In this document: piece by piece, positions 19,200 to 27,509 of the stretch
Layout: each line of letters opens with the position of its first letter
Position numbering within the stretch: position 1 is the stretch's first letter
Assembly (NCBI GenBank): GCA_036000965.1
Contig: DASYUT010000197.1
Span: 1-53,766 of the forward strand
DNA: 53,766 nucleotides
Direction of reading: 5' to 3'
Source: Actinomycetes bacterium
Lineage (GTDB): Bacteria > Actinomycetota > CALGFH01
Position numbers and translations under genes: made by a program
The notes under the pieces: model-generated
Databases searched by the model: none
The model's input: only the letters and a program-made list of their open reading frames with translations
Told to the model about the DNA's origin: nothing

Positions 19200-20159
19200 A
19201 TGATCGACTTCGCGAGGATCCTCGAGAGAGCGGGCCTGCCGGTCCGTGAGGTGAACGGGTGGCAGCGGCGCGGCCGCCCGCCCAGCACCAACCCGCGGGA
19301 CCCCGCCTACCCCGCCGCCACCAGGTTCGCCGGCATCGGCCTGCACCACACCGCCGGGCACAACGACCTCAACGTCGTGGTGAACGGCAGGCCGGGCATC
19401 CCCGGTCCGCTCGCCAACCTCTACGTGGCCAGGGACGGCAGGGTGTTCGTGGTCGCGGCCGGCCGGGCCAACCATTTCGGGGCGGGTGCGGTCGAGGTGT
19501 ATCGGCGCACCCTCAGGGACCTCGCCCCGCTCGGCGACGCGGCCGACGTCGGCCTCCGCGACTCCACCGTCGGCAACGGCGTCTACGTCGGCATCGAGGT
19601 CGAGAACTTCGGCACCGCCGGGGACCCCTACCCCCGGGTGCAGATCGACTCGCTGGAACGGGCGTGCGCGGCCCTGTGCGAGGAGATGGGCTGGACGGCC
19701 AACCGCTGCGTGCAGCACCGGGAATGGACCCGGCGCAAGGTCGACATGAGCTACCGGGGGCCCCTGCGCGAGGTCGTCGCCGCGCTGCTGGCAAAGGAGG
19801 AACTCATCTTGGACGCCGCCACCAAGGCCTACTTCGACAAGCAGTTCGAGCTGCTGCGGGTCGGGGACAACCCCGACCCTACGACCGGCGACACCCACCC
19901 CTTCAGCTTCGAGAACGTGCTGCGCCGCCTCGACCGCATCGAGGGCCAGCTCCACCTCATGTGGAAGGGGGACGAGCCGGAGCCGCCCCAGGGCGAGACC
20001 CACCCGCAGAACCTGGAGACCGTCTGGCAGCAGGGCAAGGCCACCGCCGCCGCCCTGCAGGCCCAGGAGGTCAACCTGGCCGCGATCAAGGACGACGTCG
20101 AGGCCATCAGGCGAGAGCTGGAGGTCATCAAGGTGGCCACCGGCGCCGGCCACTCCTGA
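19200..20159 (+). CDS. Phage-type N-acetylmuramoyl-L-alanine amidase with repeated C-terminal motif
   Basis: Residues ~40-200 are an Amidase_2/PGRP domain, which cuts the muramic acid-L-alanine bond of peptidoglycan. Metal-ligand region LHHTAGHND (H49, H50) and the C-terminal HREWTRRKVDMS (zinc histidine and catalytic lysine area) are present. Residues ~225-300 contain a duplicated motif: GDNPDPTTGDTHP and GDEPEPPQGETHP. A C-terminal coiled coil (LAAIKDDVEAIRRELEVIK) follows. There is no signal peptide, as in phage endolysins that need a holin; none is nearby. ATG 19200 has no clear Shine-Dalgarno site; GTG 19173 is an alternative. Probably a captured phage gene. Confidence 0.85.
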   Translation: MIDFARILERAGLPVREVNGWQRRGRPPSTNPRDPAYPAATRFAGIGLHHTAGHNDLNVVVNGRPGIPGPLANLYVARDGRVFVVAAGRANHFGAGAVEVYRRTLRDLAPLGDAADVGLRDSTVGNGVYVGIEVENFGTAGDPYPRVQIDSLERACAALCEEMGWTANRCVQHREWTRRKVDMSYRGPLREVVAALLAKEELILDAATKAYFDKQFELLRVGDNPDPTTGDTHPFSFENVLRRLDRIEGQLHLMWKGDEPEPPQGETHPQNLETVWQQGKATAAALQAQEVNLAAIKDDVEAIRRELEVIKVATGAGHS

Positions 20160-21052
20160 CCGGGCCCCGCCTCCTCGACGGGGCCGTCGCGCTGGTGACC
20201 GGCGGCGCCAGCGGCATCGGGCTGGCGGTGGTGCGCCGGCTGGCCGCCGCCGGGGCCCGCGTGGTGGTCGCCGACGTCGACGAGGCGGGCGGGGCGGCTG
20301 CCGCCGCCGAGGCCGGCGGCAGGTTCGTGGCCACCGACGTGGGCGACCCGGACGCCATGCAGGCCGCGGTCGACGCGGCCGAGGCCGCCTACGGCGGGCT
20401 CGACCTGGTCCACCTGAACGCGGGGATCACCACCGGCACGCCCGCGCTCGACCGCCTCGACCTCGAGCGGTACCGGCGCGTGGTCGCGGTCAACCTCGAC
20501 GGCGTGGTGTTCGGGATCCGCTCGGCGCTGCCCGCGCTCCGCCGCCGGGGCGGCGGCGCCATCGTGGCCACCGCCTCCCTGGCCGGCCTCACCGCCTACC
20601 CGGGCGACCCGGTCTACTCGATGACCAAGCACGCCGTGGTCGGCCTCACCCGCACTCTGGCCGAGCCGCTGGCCGCCGACCGGGTCACGATCAACTGCGT
20701 CTGCCCCGGGTTCGCCGACACCCCGATGCTGGACCGCTTCGCGGGCGGCTTCCGCGCCGCCGGCTTCCCGCTGCTGTCGGCCGACGAGGTCGCCGCGGCC
20801 GTGCTGGCCGCCGCCACCGGCGGCGGCAGCGGCCAGGCGTGGGTCTGCCAGCCCGGCCGCCCGCCCGAGCCCTTCCGCTTCGGCGGCGTGCCCGGCCCCC
20901 GGGTGCCCGGCGGCCACGGCCCCCCGCCCCTCCCACCCGACCCCGGGACCCCTGACGCCCACGGCCAGCCGCCGGCCGCGCCATCAGACCCCGGGACTCC
21001 CGGCGCCCACGGCCTGGCGCGGGCTGTCCCGCCGCCCAACCCGGCTCCCTGA
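20156..21052 (+). CDS. Short-chain dehydrogenase/reductase, probable CTG start
   Basis: A classical SDR: TGGASGIG (residues 15-22), the LNAG segment, catalytic Y154 and K158 in YSMTK, with the serine in ATASLAG. No ATG, GTG or TTG lies in a position that keeps the first beta-strand. The CTG at 20156 overlaps the amidase TGA as CTGA and gives a standard SDR N-terminus (MTGPRLLDGAVALVTGG, 298 residues). The overlap suggests translational coupling. The last ~50 residues are a proline-rich tail with a repeated DPGTPxAHG unit. Substrate unknown. Confidence 0.8.
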   Translation: MTGPRLLDGAVALVTGGASGIGLAVVRRLAAAGARVVVADVDEAGGAAAAAEAGGRFVATDVGDPDAMQAAVDAAEAAYGGLDLVHLNAGITTGTPALDRLDLERYRRVVAVNLDGVVFGIRSALPALRRRGGGAIVATASLAGLTAYPGDPVYSMTKHAVVGLTRTLAEPLAADRVTINCVCPGFADTPMLDRFAGGFRAAGFPLLSADEVAAAVLAAATGGGSGQAWVCQPGRPPEPFRFGGVPGPRVPGGHGPPPLPPDPGTPDAHGQPPAAPSDPGTPGAHGLARAVPPPNPAP

Positions 21053-21053
21053 C

Positions 21054-21186
21054 CGTGGCCGGGCCATCGTCCTGTTCGACGCCACCGGGTATACCGGCCG
21101 GCTGGTGGCCCGTTCCCTGGCCGCCGCCGGCGCCAGGCCGGTGCTGGCCGGGCGGGACCAGGGCCGCCTGACCGCCCGCTTACCTG
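21054..21186 (+). pseudogene. Remnant of a saccharopine dehydrogenase-like gene
   Basis: Immediately after the SDR stop an open frame encodes AIVLFDATGYTGRLVARSL and then RPVLAGRDQGRLTARL, the N-terminal NAD(P)-binding unit of saccharopine dehydrogenase/trans-acting enoyl reductase-like proteins (usual start IVLFGATGFTGRL). No start codon fits in frame, and similarity ends near 21186, just before the 3' end of the convergent acyl-CoA dehydrogenase gene. About 45 of ~400 codons remain. The single TTA codon at its end falls where similarity stops. Confidence 0.7.
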
Positions 21187-21220
21187 TCGCGCGCCACTCG
21201 GCGGGGCTCACCGTCCCGGG

Positions 21221-22456
21221 CTACCCGCCGCTGGGCCGGGCGGGGCCGCCCTCGGCGAAGTCCCAGCCGGCGCCCTCCTCGAACGCCTTGAGGATGCGGC
21301 GGCTCACCACCATCCGGTGGACCTCGTCGGGGCCGTCGTAGATGCGGGCGGCCCGTGCCTCCCGGTACATGCTCGCCAGCGGGGTGCCGTCGGTCAGGCC
21401 GAGCGCGCCGTGGACCTGGATGGCGCGGTCGATCACGTCGTGGAGCACGGCCGCGGCGTGGAACTTGATGAGCGAGACCTCGACCCGCGCCTCGTCGCCC
21501 TGGTCGATCTTGTGGGCGGTGTCCAGGGTGAGCAGGCGGCAGGCCTGGATCCCGGCGGCCGAGTCGGCGATCCAGTTCTGCACCGTCTGCTTGCCGGCCA
21601 GCGGGCCGCCGAACGCCTCGCGCTCGAGCGAGTAGGAGCAGAGCAGCTCGAAGGCGCGCTGCATCTGGCCGAGCCAGCGCATCACATGGTGGATGCGTCC
21701 TGGCCCGAGGCGCTTCTGGGCGATGCGGAAGCCGTCGCCGGGCTCGCCGACCGTGTTGGCCACCGGCACCCGCACGCCGCTGTAGCGGACCTCGCAGTGG
21801 GTGCTCCAGCCCCGGCCCCGGTGGCCCATGGTCGGGATCGCGCGCACCACCTCCACGCCGGGGGTGTCGGCGGGCACGACGATCTGGGACGCGCGCCGGT
21901 GCGGCGGTGCGTCCGGGTCGGTGACCGCCATGACGATCCCGAAGGCGGCGCCCTCGGCCCCGGAGCTGAACCACTTGTGGCCGTCGACCACCCAGTCGTC
22001 GCCGTCCCGGACCCCCCGGGTGCGCAGGCCGGTCGGGTCGGAGCCGGACACCTCCGGCTCGGTCATGGAGAAGAACGAGCGGACGTCGCCGGCCACCAGC
22101 GGGCGCAGCCAGCGCCGCTTGAGCTCGGGGGAGCCGAACAGGTTGAGGATCTCGGCGTTGCCGGCGTCGGGGGCCTGGCAGCCGAACACCAGCGGCGCCC
22201 AGTGGCTCCGCCCGATGAGCTCGTTGAGGTAGGCGTAGGGGAGGAAGCCGGTGCCGGTCCCGCCGGCGTCGGGCCCGATGTGGGGCGCCCAGATCCCGGC
22301 CGCCTTCACCCGGCCCTGCAGCTCCTTGACCAGCGCCTCGGCCTCGGCGTCCTCCCGCTCGAAGACCGGCTCGGCCGGGTAGACGTGCTCGTCCATGAAG
22401 GACCGGACACGGCCACGCAGCTCGCGCAGGTCCGCGGTCATCTCAAGCTCGCGCAT
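21221..22456 (-). CDS. Acyl-CoA dehydrogenase (ACAD10/11-like)
   Basis: A 411-residue flavoprotein starting MRELEMTADLRELRGRVRSF, with FSMTEPEVSGSDPTGLRTRA-like FAD motif (FFSMTEPEVSGSDPTGL), the WFSSGAEGAAFGIVMAVT strand and the C-terminal QVHGALGLTDGTPLASMYRE with IYDGPDEVHRMVVSRRIL. That ending is characteristic of the ACAD10/11-like branch, often acting on long or 4-hydroxy acyl-CoA. ATG 22456 is preceded by GAGGAGG. It is divergent from the SDR gene at 22563; 106 bp separate them. Confidence 0.92.
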   Translation of the reverse strand: MRELEMTADLRELRGRVRSFMDEHVYPAEPVFEREDAEAEALVKELQGRVKAAGIWAPHIGPDAGGTGTGFLPYAYLNELIGRSHWAPLVFGCQAPDAGNAEILNLFGSPELKRRWLRPLVAGDVRSFFSMTEPEVSGSDPTGLRTRGVRDGDDWVVDGHKWFSSGAEGAAFGIVMAVTDPDAPPHRRASQIVVPADTPGVEVVRAIPTMGHRGRGWSTHCEVRYSGVRVPVANTVGEPGDGFRIAQKRLGPGRIHHVMRWLGQMQRAFELLCSYSLEREAFGGPLAGKQTVQNWIADSAAGIQACRLLTLDTAHKIDQGDEARVEVSLIKFHAAAVLHDVIDRAIQVHGALGLTDGTPLASMYREARAARIYDGPDEVHRMVVSRRILKAFEEGAGWDFAEGGPARPSGG

Positions 22457-22562
22457 CGCGCCTCCTCTCGGCACCAGCACCGATCGGCACCGGCACCGAC
22501 GATAACCCGAAGGCGGGTAGGCTGCGCCCGGCAATCTGGCGACGGGGGAATGAGGAGGCGAC

Positions 22563-23339
22563 GTGCGCACGCTGGACCTGTTCGACCTGCGCGGCAAGGT
22601 GGCGATCGTGACCGGCGGCGCGGCCGGGATCGGCAGGCAGATGGCCGAGGGCCTGGCCGAGCTGGGCGCCGACCTGGTGCTCGGCGCGCGCAAGGCCGAG
22701 CGCTGCGCCGAGGTCGCCGCCGAGCTGGCCGCCTCGGCCGGGGTGGCGGTGGTCGGGGTCGGCTGCGACGTGGCCGACCCCGAGCAGGTGGAGGCCATGG
22801 TGGCCACCGCCGTGGACCGTTTCGACCGGGTCGACGTGCTGGTCAACAACGCCGGCACGACCTGGGCGGCGCCGGCCGAGGCGACGCGGCTCGAGGACTG
22901 GCGCAAGGTGCTCGACGTCAACCTGACCGGCGCATTCCTGTGCTGCCAGGCGGCCGGCCGGGTGATGATCGGGCAGGGCGGCGGCAAGATCGTCAACATC
23001 GCCTCGGTCGCGGGGTTCGGTGGGTCGCCCCCGGAGCTGATGGACACCGTCGCCTACAACGCGAGCAAGGGCGGGCTCATCACGCTCACCCGTGACCTGG
23101 CCGTCAAGTGGGCACGCCACGGCATCAACGTCAACGGGATCGCCCCCGGCTGGTTCCCGTCGCGCATGAGCGGCTGGACGCTCGAGCACCACGGCGACAC
23201 GCTCAGCCAGCTCATCCCGCTGCGCCGCTTCGGCGGCCCCCACGACCTCAAGGGCGCGGTGGGCTACCTCGCCTCGGCCGCGTCCGACTACATGACCGGG
23301 CACGTGCTGGTCGTCGACGGCGGCACCTCCGCCTACTGA
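22563..23339 (+). CDS. Short-chain dehydrogenase/reductase
   Basis: A 258-residue classical SDR: TGGAAGIG at residues 17-24, NNAG, catalytic tyrosine and lysine in YNASKGG (Y165, K169), and the C-terminal YMTGHVLVVDGGTSAY. Insertion PPELMD just before the active tyrosine resembles gluconate 5-dehydrogenase and RhlG-like members. It reduces or oxidises a carbonyl/alcohol with NAD(P)(H); substrate unknown. GTG 22563 follows GAGGAGG (22552-22558). A TAGGCT hexamer at 22517-22522 may be its -10. Confidence 0.92.
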   Translation: MRTLDLFDLRGKVAIVTGGAAGIGRQMAEGLAELGADLVLGARKAERCAEVAAELAASAGVAVVGVGCDVADPEQVEAMVATAVDRFDRVDVLVNNAGTTWAAPAEATRLEDWRKVLDVNLTGAFLCCQAAGRVMIGQGGGKIVNIASVAGFGGSPPELMDTVAYNASKGGLITLTRDLAVKWARHGINVNGIAPGWFPSRMSGWTLEHHGDTLSQLIPLRRFGGPHDLKGAVGYLASAASDYMTGHVLVVDGGTSAY

Positions 23340-23397
23340 CGCGACCGCCAGGTGCGGACCGGGTCGAGGCTGGCCAGGCGGCCAGCAGCCCCTCGTT

Positions 23398-23532
23398 GGC
23401 CGGGGTTTCGCAGTACCGCCGGCCGGGTCCTCGCGGCGCCGCCGGCCGGGGTCTCGCAGTGCCGCCGGCCGGGGTCTCGCGGTACCGCCGGCCGGGGTCT
23501 GGCGGCGCCGCCGGCGGGTCTGGCGGTGCGGG
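23398..23532. repeat. 23-bp tandem array, about six copies
   Basis: Five complete contiguous 23-bp units and a shortened sixth: 23398, 23421, 23444, 23467, 23490 and 23513. Consensus begins GGCCGGGGTCTCGC and ends CCGCC; most variation is at positions 12-18 of the unit. There are no spacers, so it is not a CRISPR array. Confidence 0.95.
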
Positions 23533-23540
23533 AGGTGCTC

Positions 23541-23570
23541 ATGCCTGCCCATGCCTGCCCATGCCTGCTC
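23541..23570. repeat. 10-bp unit repeated three times
   Basis: ATGCCTGCCC twice and ATGCCTGCTC once, head to tail, shortly after the 23-bp array. Confidence 0.95.
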
Positions 23571-23670
23571 ATCGCATCGGGTCTGCCGACCGGTCCACCG
23601 TCGCGGGCCTGTTCGCCACGGGCTCCGGGTGCGTACCCTGGCGGTGGAGGCAGCAAAAGGGAGGCGGGGG

Positions 23671-24612
23671 ATGGAAGCAGTCGGCGCGGCGTCGCGGTTC
23701 GCCGATCTGGGCGGGCCCGTCCACTACCTCGACTTCGGGGGCGCCGGCCCCACGATGGTGCTGGTGCACGGGCTCGGCGGCTCGCACGTGAACTGGCTCG
23801 CGGCCGGGCCGCTGCTGGCCGCCCGGGCCCGCGTGCTCGCGCTGGACCTGGCCGGGTTCGGCCGCACCCCGCCGGCCGGCCGCTCCACCCGGGTGCGGGC
23901 CAACCAGCGGCTGCTCGGCCGCTTCGTCGAGGAGGTCGCCGGCGCGCCCACGGTCCTGGTCGGCAACTCGATGGGCGGCATGATCTCGGTGCTCGAGGCG
24001 GCTCAGCACCCCGAGCGGGTGGCCGGGCTCGTGCTGGTCTCCCCGTCCGTTCCGCGCCCCCGCGGCGTGCCCCTGGACCGCCTGGTCGGCGCGGCCTTCG
24101 CCGCCTATGCGATCCCCGGGGTGGGGGAGCGGTTCCTGGCCCGCCACCGCGCCCAGCTCGGCACCGAGGGGGTCGTGCGCGAGACCCTGCAACTGTGCTG
24201 CGTGGACGCGGGCCGGGTGCCGCCCGAGGTGGTGGCGGCCGGGCTGGCGCTCGCCCGCGAGCGGGAAGGGATGCCGTGGGCTGACGCGGCCTTCCTGCAG
24301 GCGGCCCGCTCGCTGCTCGCCGTGCTGGCCCGCCCCGGGGGCTACCTGCGGGTGATCGGCTCGGTCACCGTCCCGACCCTGCTCGTCCACGGCACCGGCG
24401 ACCGCCTGGTCCCCCTCGGGAGCGGCCGCAACCTCGCCCGGCTCCGGCCTGACTGGGCCTTCGAGGTGCTCGACGGCATCGGGCACGTGCCGCAGATCGA
24501 GGACCCGGGCCGCTTCGCCGAGGTGGTGACCGCCTGGCTGGACGGCCCCGGCCGCCCAGCCGCGACGGCCGCTGGACACGCCAGACCCCGCGGTGAGGCG
24601 GCCGGGGCGTAG
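23671..24612 (+). CDS. Alpha/beta-fold hydrolase
   Basis: A 313-residue serine hydrolase: oxyanion loop HGLGGSHVNW, nucleophile S100 in GNSMGG, acid D244 in GTGDRLVP and H272 in GIGHVPQIE. ATG 23671 has GGGAGG at 23660-23665. It lies 22 nt upstream of the WS/DGAT gene, so they are probably one operon, and an esterase or lipase role is plausible. The specific substrate cannot be read from sequence. Confidence 0.9.
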   Translation: MEAVGAASRFADLGGPVHYLDFGGAGPTMVLVHGLGGSHVNWLAAGPLLAARARVLALDLAGFGRTPPAGRSTRVRANQRLLGRFVEEVAGAPTVLVGNSMGGMISVLEAAQHPERVAGLVLVSPSVPRPRGVPLDRLVGAAFAAYAIPGVGERFLARHRAQLGTEGVVRETLQLCCVDAGRVPPEVVAAGLALAREREGMPWADAAFLQAARSLLAVLARPGGYLRVIGSVTVPTLLVHGTGDRLVPLGSGRNLARLRPDWAFEVLDGIGHVPQIEDPGRFAEVVTAWLDGPGRPAATAAGHARPRGEAAGA

Positions 24613-24634
24613 CCGGGCGACGGAGGAGGCTGCC

Positions 24635-26032
24635 ATGGACCGCCTGAGCCCGCAGGACGCCTCGTTCCTCCACATCGAGGACGACGTCAACCACATGCAT
24701 ATCGGCTCGGTGGCGATCTTCGAGGGTCCAAGCCCGGCCTATGCCGACGTGGAGCGGATGGTGGCCGGCAAGCTGCCGCTCGCCCCGCGCTACCGCCAGC
24801 GGGTGCGGACGGTGCCGTTCGCCGTCGGGCGGCCGGTCTGGTCCGACGACGTCCACTTCCGGCTCGGCTACCACCTGAGGCACACCGCCCTGCCGCAGCC
24901 CGGCGGCCGCGAGCAGCTCCGCAACCTGGTCGGCCGCGTCATGTCCCAGCAGCTCGACCGGACCAAGCCGCTCTGGGAGCTGTGGGTCGTCGAAGGCCTC
25001 GAGGACGGCCACTGGGCCCTGTTCACCAAGGCGCACCACTGCATGGTCGACGGCATCGCCGGCACCGACCTGCTCACCGTGCTGCTCGACGACACCCCGG
25101 AGCCGTCGCCGGCCGTGCCCGACACGTGGCGGCCCGTGCCCGAGCCGTCCAGCCTGCGCCTGGCCGGGGAGGCCGTCATCGACTACCTGGCCAGCCCCTA
25201 CGAGCAGTGGCGGGCGGCCCGGGCCGTGACCGGGGCGCCTCTGCGCCTGGCCCGGCTGCTGGCCGACACCGCCCGCGGCCTGGCCACCGTGCCCGGCCTG
25301 GTGCGCGTGGCGCCCGGCTCCTCGCTGGCCGGGCCGATCGGCCCGCACCGTCGCTGGGGCTGGGCGGCGGCGACCCTCGACGACGTGCGGACGGTCCGCA
25401 CCGGGCTGGGCGGAACCGTCAACGACGTGGTCCTGGCAGCCGTCACCCGTGGGTTGCGGGACCTCTTGCTCGCCCACGGCGACACCCCCGAGGGCGCGGT
25501 GGTCCGATCCCTGGTCCCGGTGTCGGTGCGCCGCCCGGGGGAGCGGGGCAGCTACAACAACCGGGTCTCGGCGATGGTCGCCGAGCTGCCTGTCGGGGTC
25601 GCCGACCCGGCCGAGCGGCTGGCCGCGGTCCGGCGCCAGATGGACGGGCTCAAGCAGTCGAGGCAGGCGGTGGCGGCCGAGACGCTGACGTCGCTGTCCG
25701 GGTTCGCCCCGCCGCTGCTGCTGGCGCTCGGCGCCCGCGTCGCCATCAGGGCCCTCGGCCGCTTCGGGCAGGGCAGCGTCAACACCGTCACCACCAACGT
25801 GCCCGGCCCCCAGCACCCCCTGTACGCGCTCGGCCGGCGCCTGGTCGAGGCGTGCCCGTACGTGCCGCTGGCCAGCCCCATGCGGGTCGGCGTGGCGGTC
25901 TTCTCCTACGACGGCCGGCTCACGTTCGGCGTCACCGCCGACTACGACAGCGTCCCCGACGTCGAGGTCGTCTGCCAGGGCATCGAGGCCGGCCTCGCCG
26001 AGCTGGTCAAGCTTGCGGTAGTAACAGGGTAG
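24635..26032 (+). CDS. Wax ester synthase/diacylglycerol O-acyltransferase
   Basis: Joins acyl-CoA to a fatty alcohol or diacylglycerol, making storage lipid. The 465-residue protein has the catalytic HHxxxDG motif (H134, H135, D139 in KAHHCMVDGIAG), the N-terminal LSPQDASFLHIED, and the C-terminal TNVPGPQHPLY typical of the family. ATG 24635 follows GGAGGAGG (24622-24629). With the adjacent hydrolase and the acyl-CoA enzymes upstream it points to triacylglycerol or wax storage, common in soil actinobacteria. Confidence 0.95.
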   Translation: MDRLSPQDASFLHIEDDVNHMHIGSVAIFEGPSPAYADVERMVAGKLPLAPRYRQRVRTVPFAVGRPVWSDDVHFRLGYHLRHTALPQPGGREQLRNLVGRVMSQQLDRTKPLWELWVVEGLEDGHWALFTKAHHCMVDGIAGTDLLTVLLDDTPEPSPAVPDTWRPVPEPSSLRLAGEAVIDYLASPYEQWRAARAVTGAPLRLARLLADTARGLATVPGLVRVAPGSSLAGPIGPHRRWGWAAATLDDVRTVRTGLGGTVNDVVLAAVTRGLRDLLLAHGDTPEGAVVRSLVPVSVRRPGERGSYNNRVSAMVAELPVGVADPAERLAAVRRQMDGLKQSRQAVAAETLTSLSGFAPPLLLALGARVAIRALGRFGQGSVNTVTTNVPGPQHPLYALGRRLVEACPYVPLASPMRVGVAVFSYDGRLTFGVTADYDSVPDVEVVCQGIEAGLAELVKLAVVTG

Positions 26033-26201
26033 AAGTCTCGTTCGTACAGTTAGACCGGAAATTGGTCTCCACAGTGGCGATGCGCGACGATGGCGCCTCC
26101 TGACGTCGTCAGCGCGTACGAGGTCGCCCCAGCCGGCAGGTGTCCGGCCAGGGCCGGCAGGTCGCCGGCCAGGGCGTCCGCCCGCGCCTCCGGAGACGCT
26201 G

Positions 26202-27509
26202 ATGGGGGACCGCTTCCCGCGAAGAGACGATGAGCACGGGCAGGTCGCCGTTATCGTGGCCCTGGTCCTCACGCTCATGCTCGCGTTCGGCGCCCTGGTC
26301 GTCGACGTCGGCCTCAGCTGGGCCGCCCGGTCGGAGGCGCAGACGGCCGCCGACGCGGCCGTGCTGGCCGGCCTGGCCGAGCTGCCCGGCGACCCGGCCG
26401 GCGCGGTCGCCGCGGTCAAGGCGTACCTGAACAGCAACGTCCCCGGCCTGGACGACGGCACTGGCTGGGACGTCAACGCCACCGACGCCGATGGCGACAT
26501 CACCTGCTGGGCGCCGCCCGCTCCGGTCCCGGCCCCCGGCGCTGGCTGCCATGCCGGCAACACGGCCATCCAGGTGGTCACCCCGCCGCTCGAGCCCACC
26601 TACGCGTTCGCGGGCATCCTGGGGCGGCGCTCCGGCGCGGTGAAGGCGCTCGCCGCGGCCGGTCCGACCAGCGGCATCACTCCCTGCGCGCTGTGTGTGC
26701 TCGACCGGGACGCGGCCCAGGCCCTCGCGGTCACCGGCGGCGGGGGGATCACCGTGAGCGGCGCCGGGGTCGTGGTCAACTCCGACGCCGTGAACGCCGC
26801 GGTGCTGAGCGGCGGCGGCGGCGTCACCGCCCCCTCCATCGGCGTGGTCGGCGGGGTGCAGGCCAGCTCGAGCGGGCAGTTCACGCCGAGCCCGACCCTC
26901 GGCATCCCTCCGGTCGAGGACCCCCTGGCCGGCTTGCCCACCCCCGACCAGGTCCGGGCCCTGCCCCCGCGCGGCACGGTGGTGGCGAGCCCCTCCACCC
27001 CGCCCGTCAACGAGGGCGTCTACGACCGCATCGTGGTGGGCGGCGGCAGCACCACCCTGCGCATGAACCCTGGCATCTACGTGGTGACCGGTGAGTTCAC
27101 CTTGAGCTCGAGCGCGACGGTGCTGGGCGCCGGGGTCACGGTGTACCTCGCCTGCCCCCAGTATCCACAGCCCTGCAACGGCCCCGGGGCGACGTTCAGC
27201 CAGAACTCCACCGCCCGGTACCTCGTCACCGCTCCCGCCAGCGGGCTGTACAAGGGCCTGTCGATCTTCGCCGACCAGACCAACACCTCTCCCATCACCC
27301 TGACGAGCAGCAGCACCGGCAGCTTCACCGGCACGATCTACGCGGCAGCGGGCGGGCTGCACCTCTCGTCGGATGGGGGGATCCTGCAGCTCAACTCCCT
27401 CGTCGTGGCAGGCACCATGCAGATCAGCTCCGGCAGCGGGACCAACCTGGTCTACAACCCGAGCCAGAACGCCACGATCACCCCGTCCGGCAGCAGGCTC
27501 ATCAGGTAG
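26202..27509 (+). CDS. TadG-like surface protein with a beta-rich C-terminal domain
   Basis: The N-terminus (GQVAVIVALVLTLMLAFG then DVGLSWAARSEAQTAADAAV) is the TadE/TadG-type membrane anchor of pilus-assembly proteins. The remaining ~380 residues are rich in glycine, serine, threonine and valine, with repeated short strands (e.g. VTGGGGITVSGAGVVVNSD, LSGGGGVTAPSIGVVGG, SSSTGSFTGTIYAAAGG) suggesting a beta-solenoid. No von Willebrand A domain is visible and no other tad/flp gene is in the window. ATG 26202 has GGAGA at 26192-26196. Probably an exported cell-surface protein; function unknown. Confidence 0.75.
   Translation: MGDRFPRRDDEHGQVAVIVALVLTLMLAFGALVVDVGLSWAARSEAQTAADAAVLAGLAELPGDPAGAVAAVKAYLNSNVPGLDDGTGWDVNATDADGDITCWAPPAPVPAPGAGCHAGNTAIQVVTPPLEPTYAFAGILGRRSGAVKALAAAGPTSGITPCALCVLDRDAAQALAVTGGGGITVSGAGVVVNSDAVNAAVLSGGGGVTAPSIGVVGGVQASSSGQFTPSPTLGIPPVEDPLAGLPTPDQVRALPPRGTVVASPSTPPVNEGVYDRIVVGGGSTTLRMNPGIYVVTGEFTLSSSATVLGAGVTVYLACPQYPQPCNGPGATFSQNSTARYLVTAPASGLYKGLSIFADQTNTSPITLTSSSTGSFTGTIYAAAGGLHLSSDGGILQLNSLVVAGTMQISSGSGTNLVYNPSQNATITPSGSRLIR

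Larger units (their letters stand above)
23340..23670. other. Noncoding gap filled by a tandem array
   Basis: 331 bp between the SDR and the hydrolase. More than half is taken by the 23-bp array (23398-23532) and a 10-bp triplicate (23541-23570). A TACCCT hexamer near 23633 might be the -10 of the hydrolase gene. No gene seen. Confidence 0.65.

Noticed and set aside
18182-21052. Possible prophage around the amidase
   Set aside because: No integrase, terminase, capsid, tail or holin gene; neighbours are metabolic genes with host-like composition.
23398-23570. Possible CRISPR array
   Set aside because: Units are directly adjacent with no spacers, and there are no cas genes.
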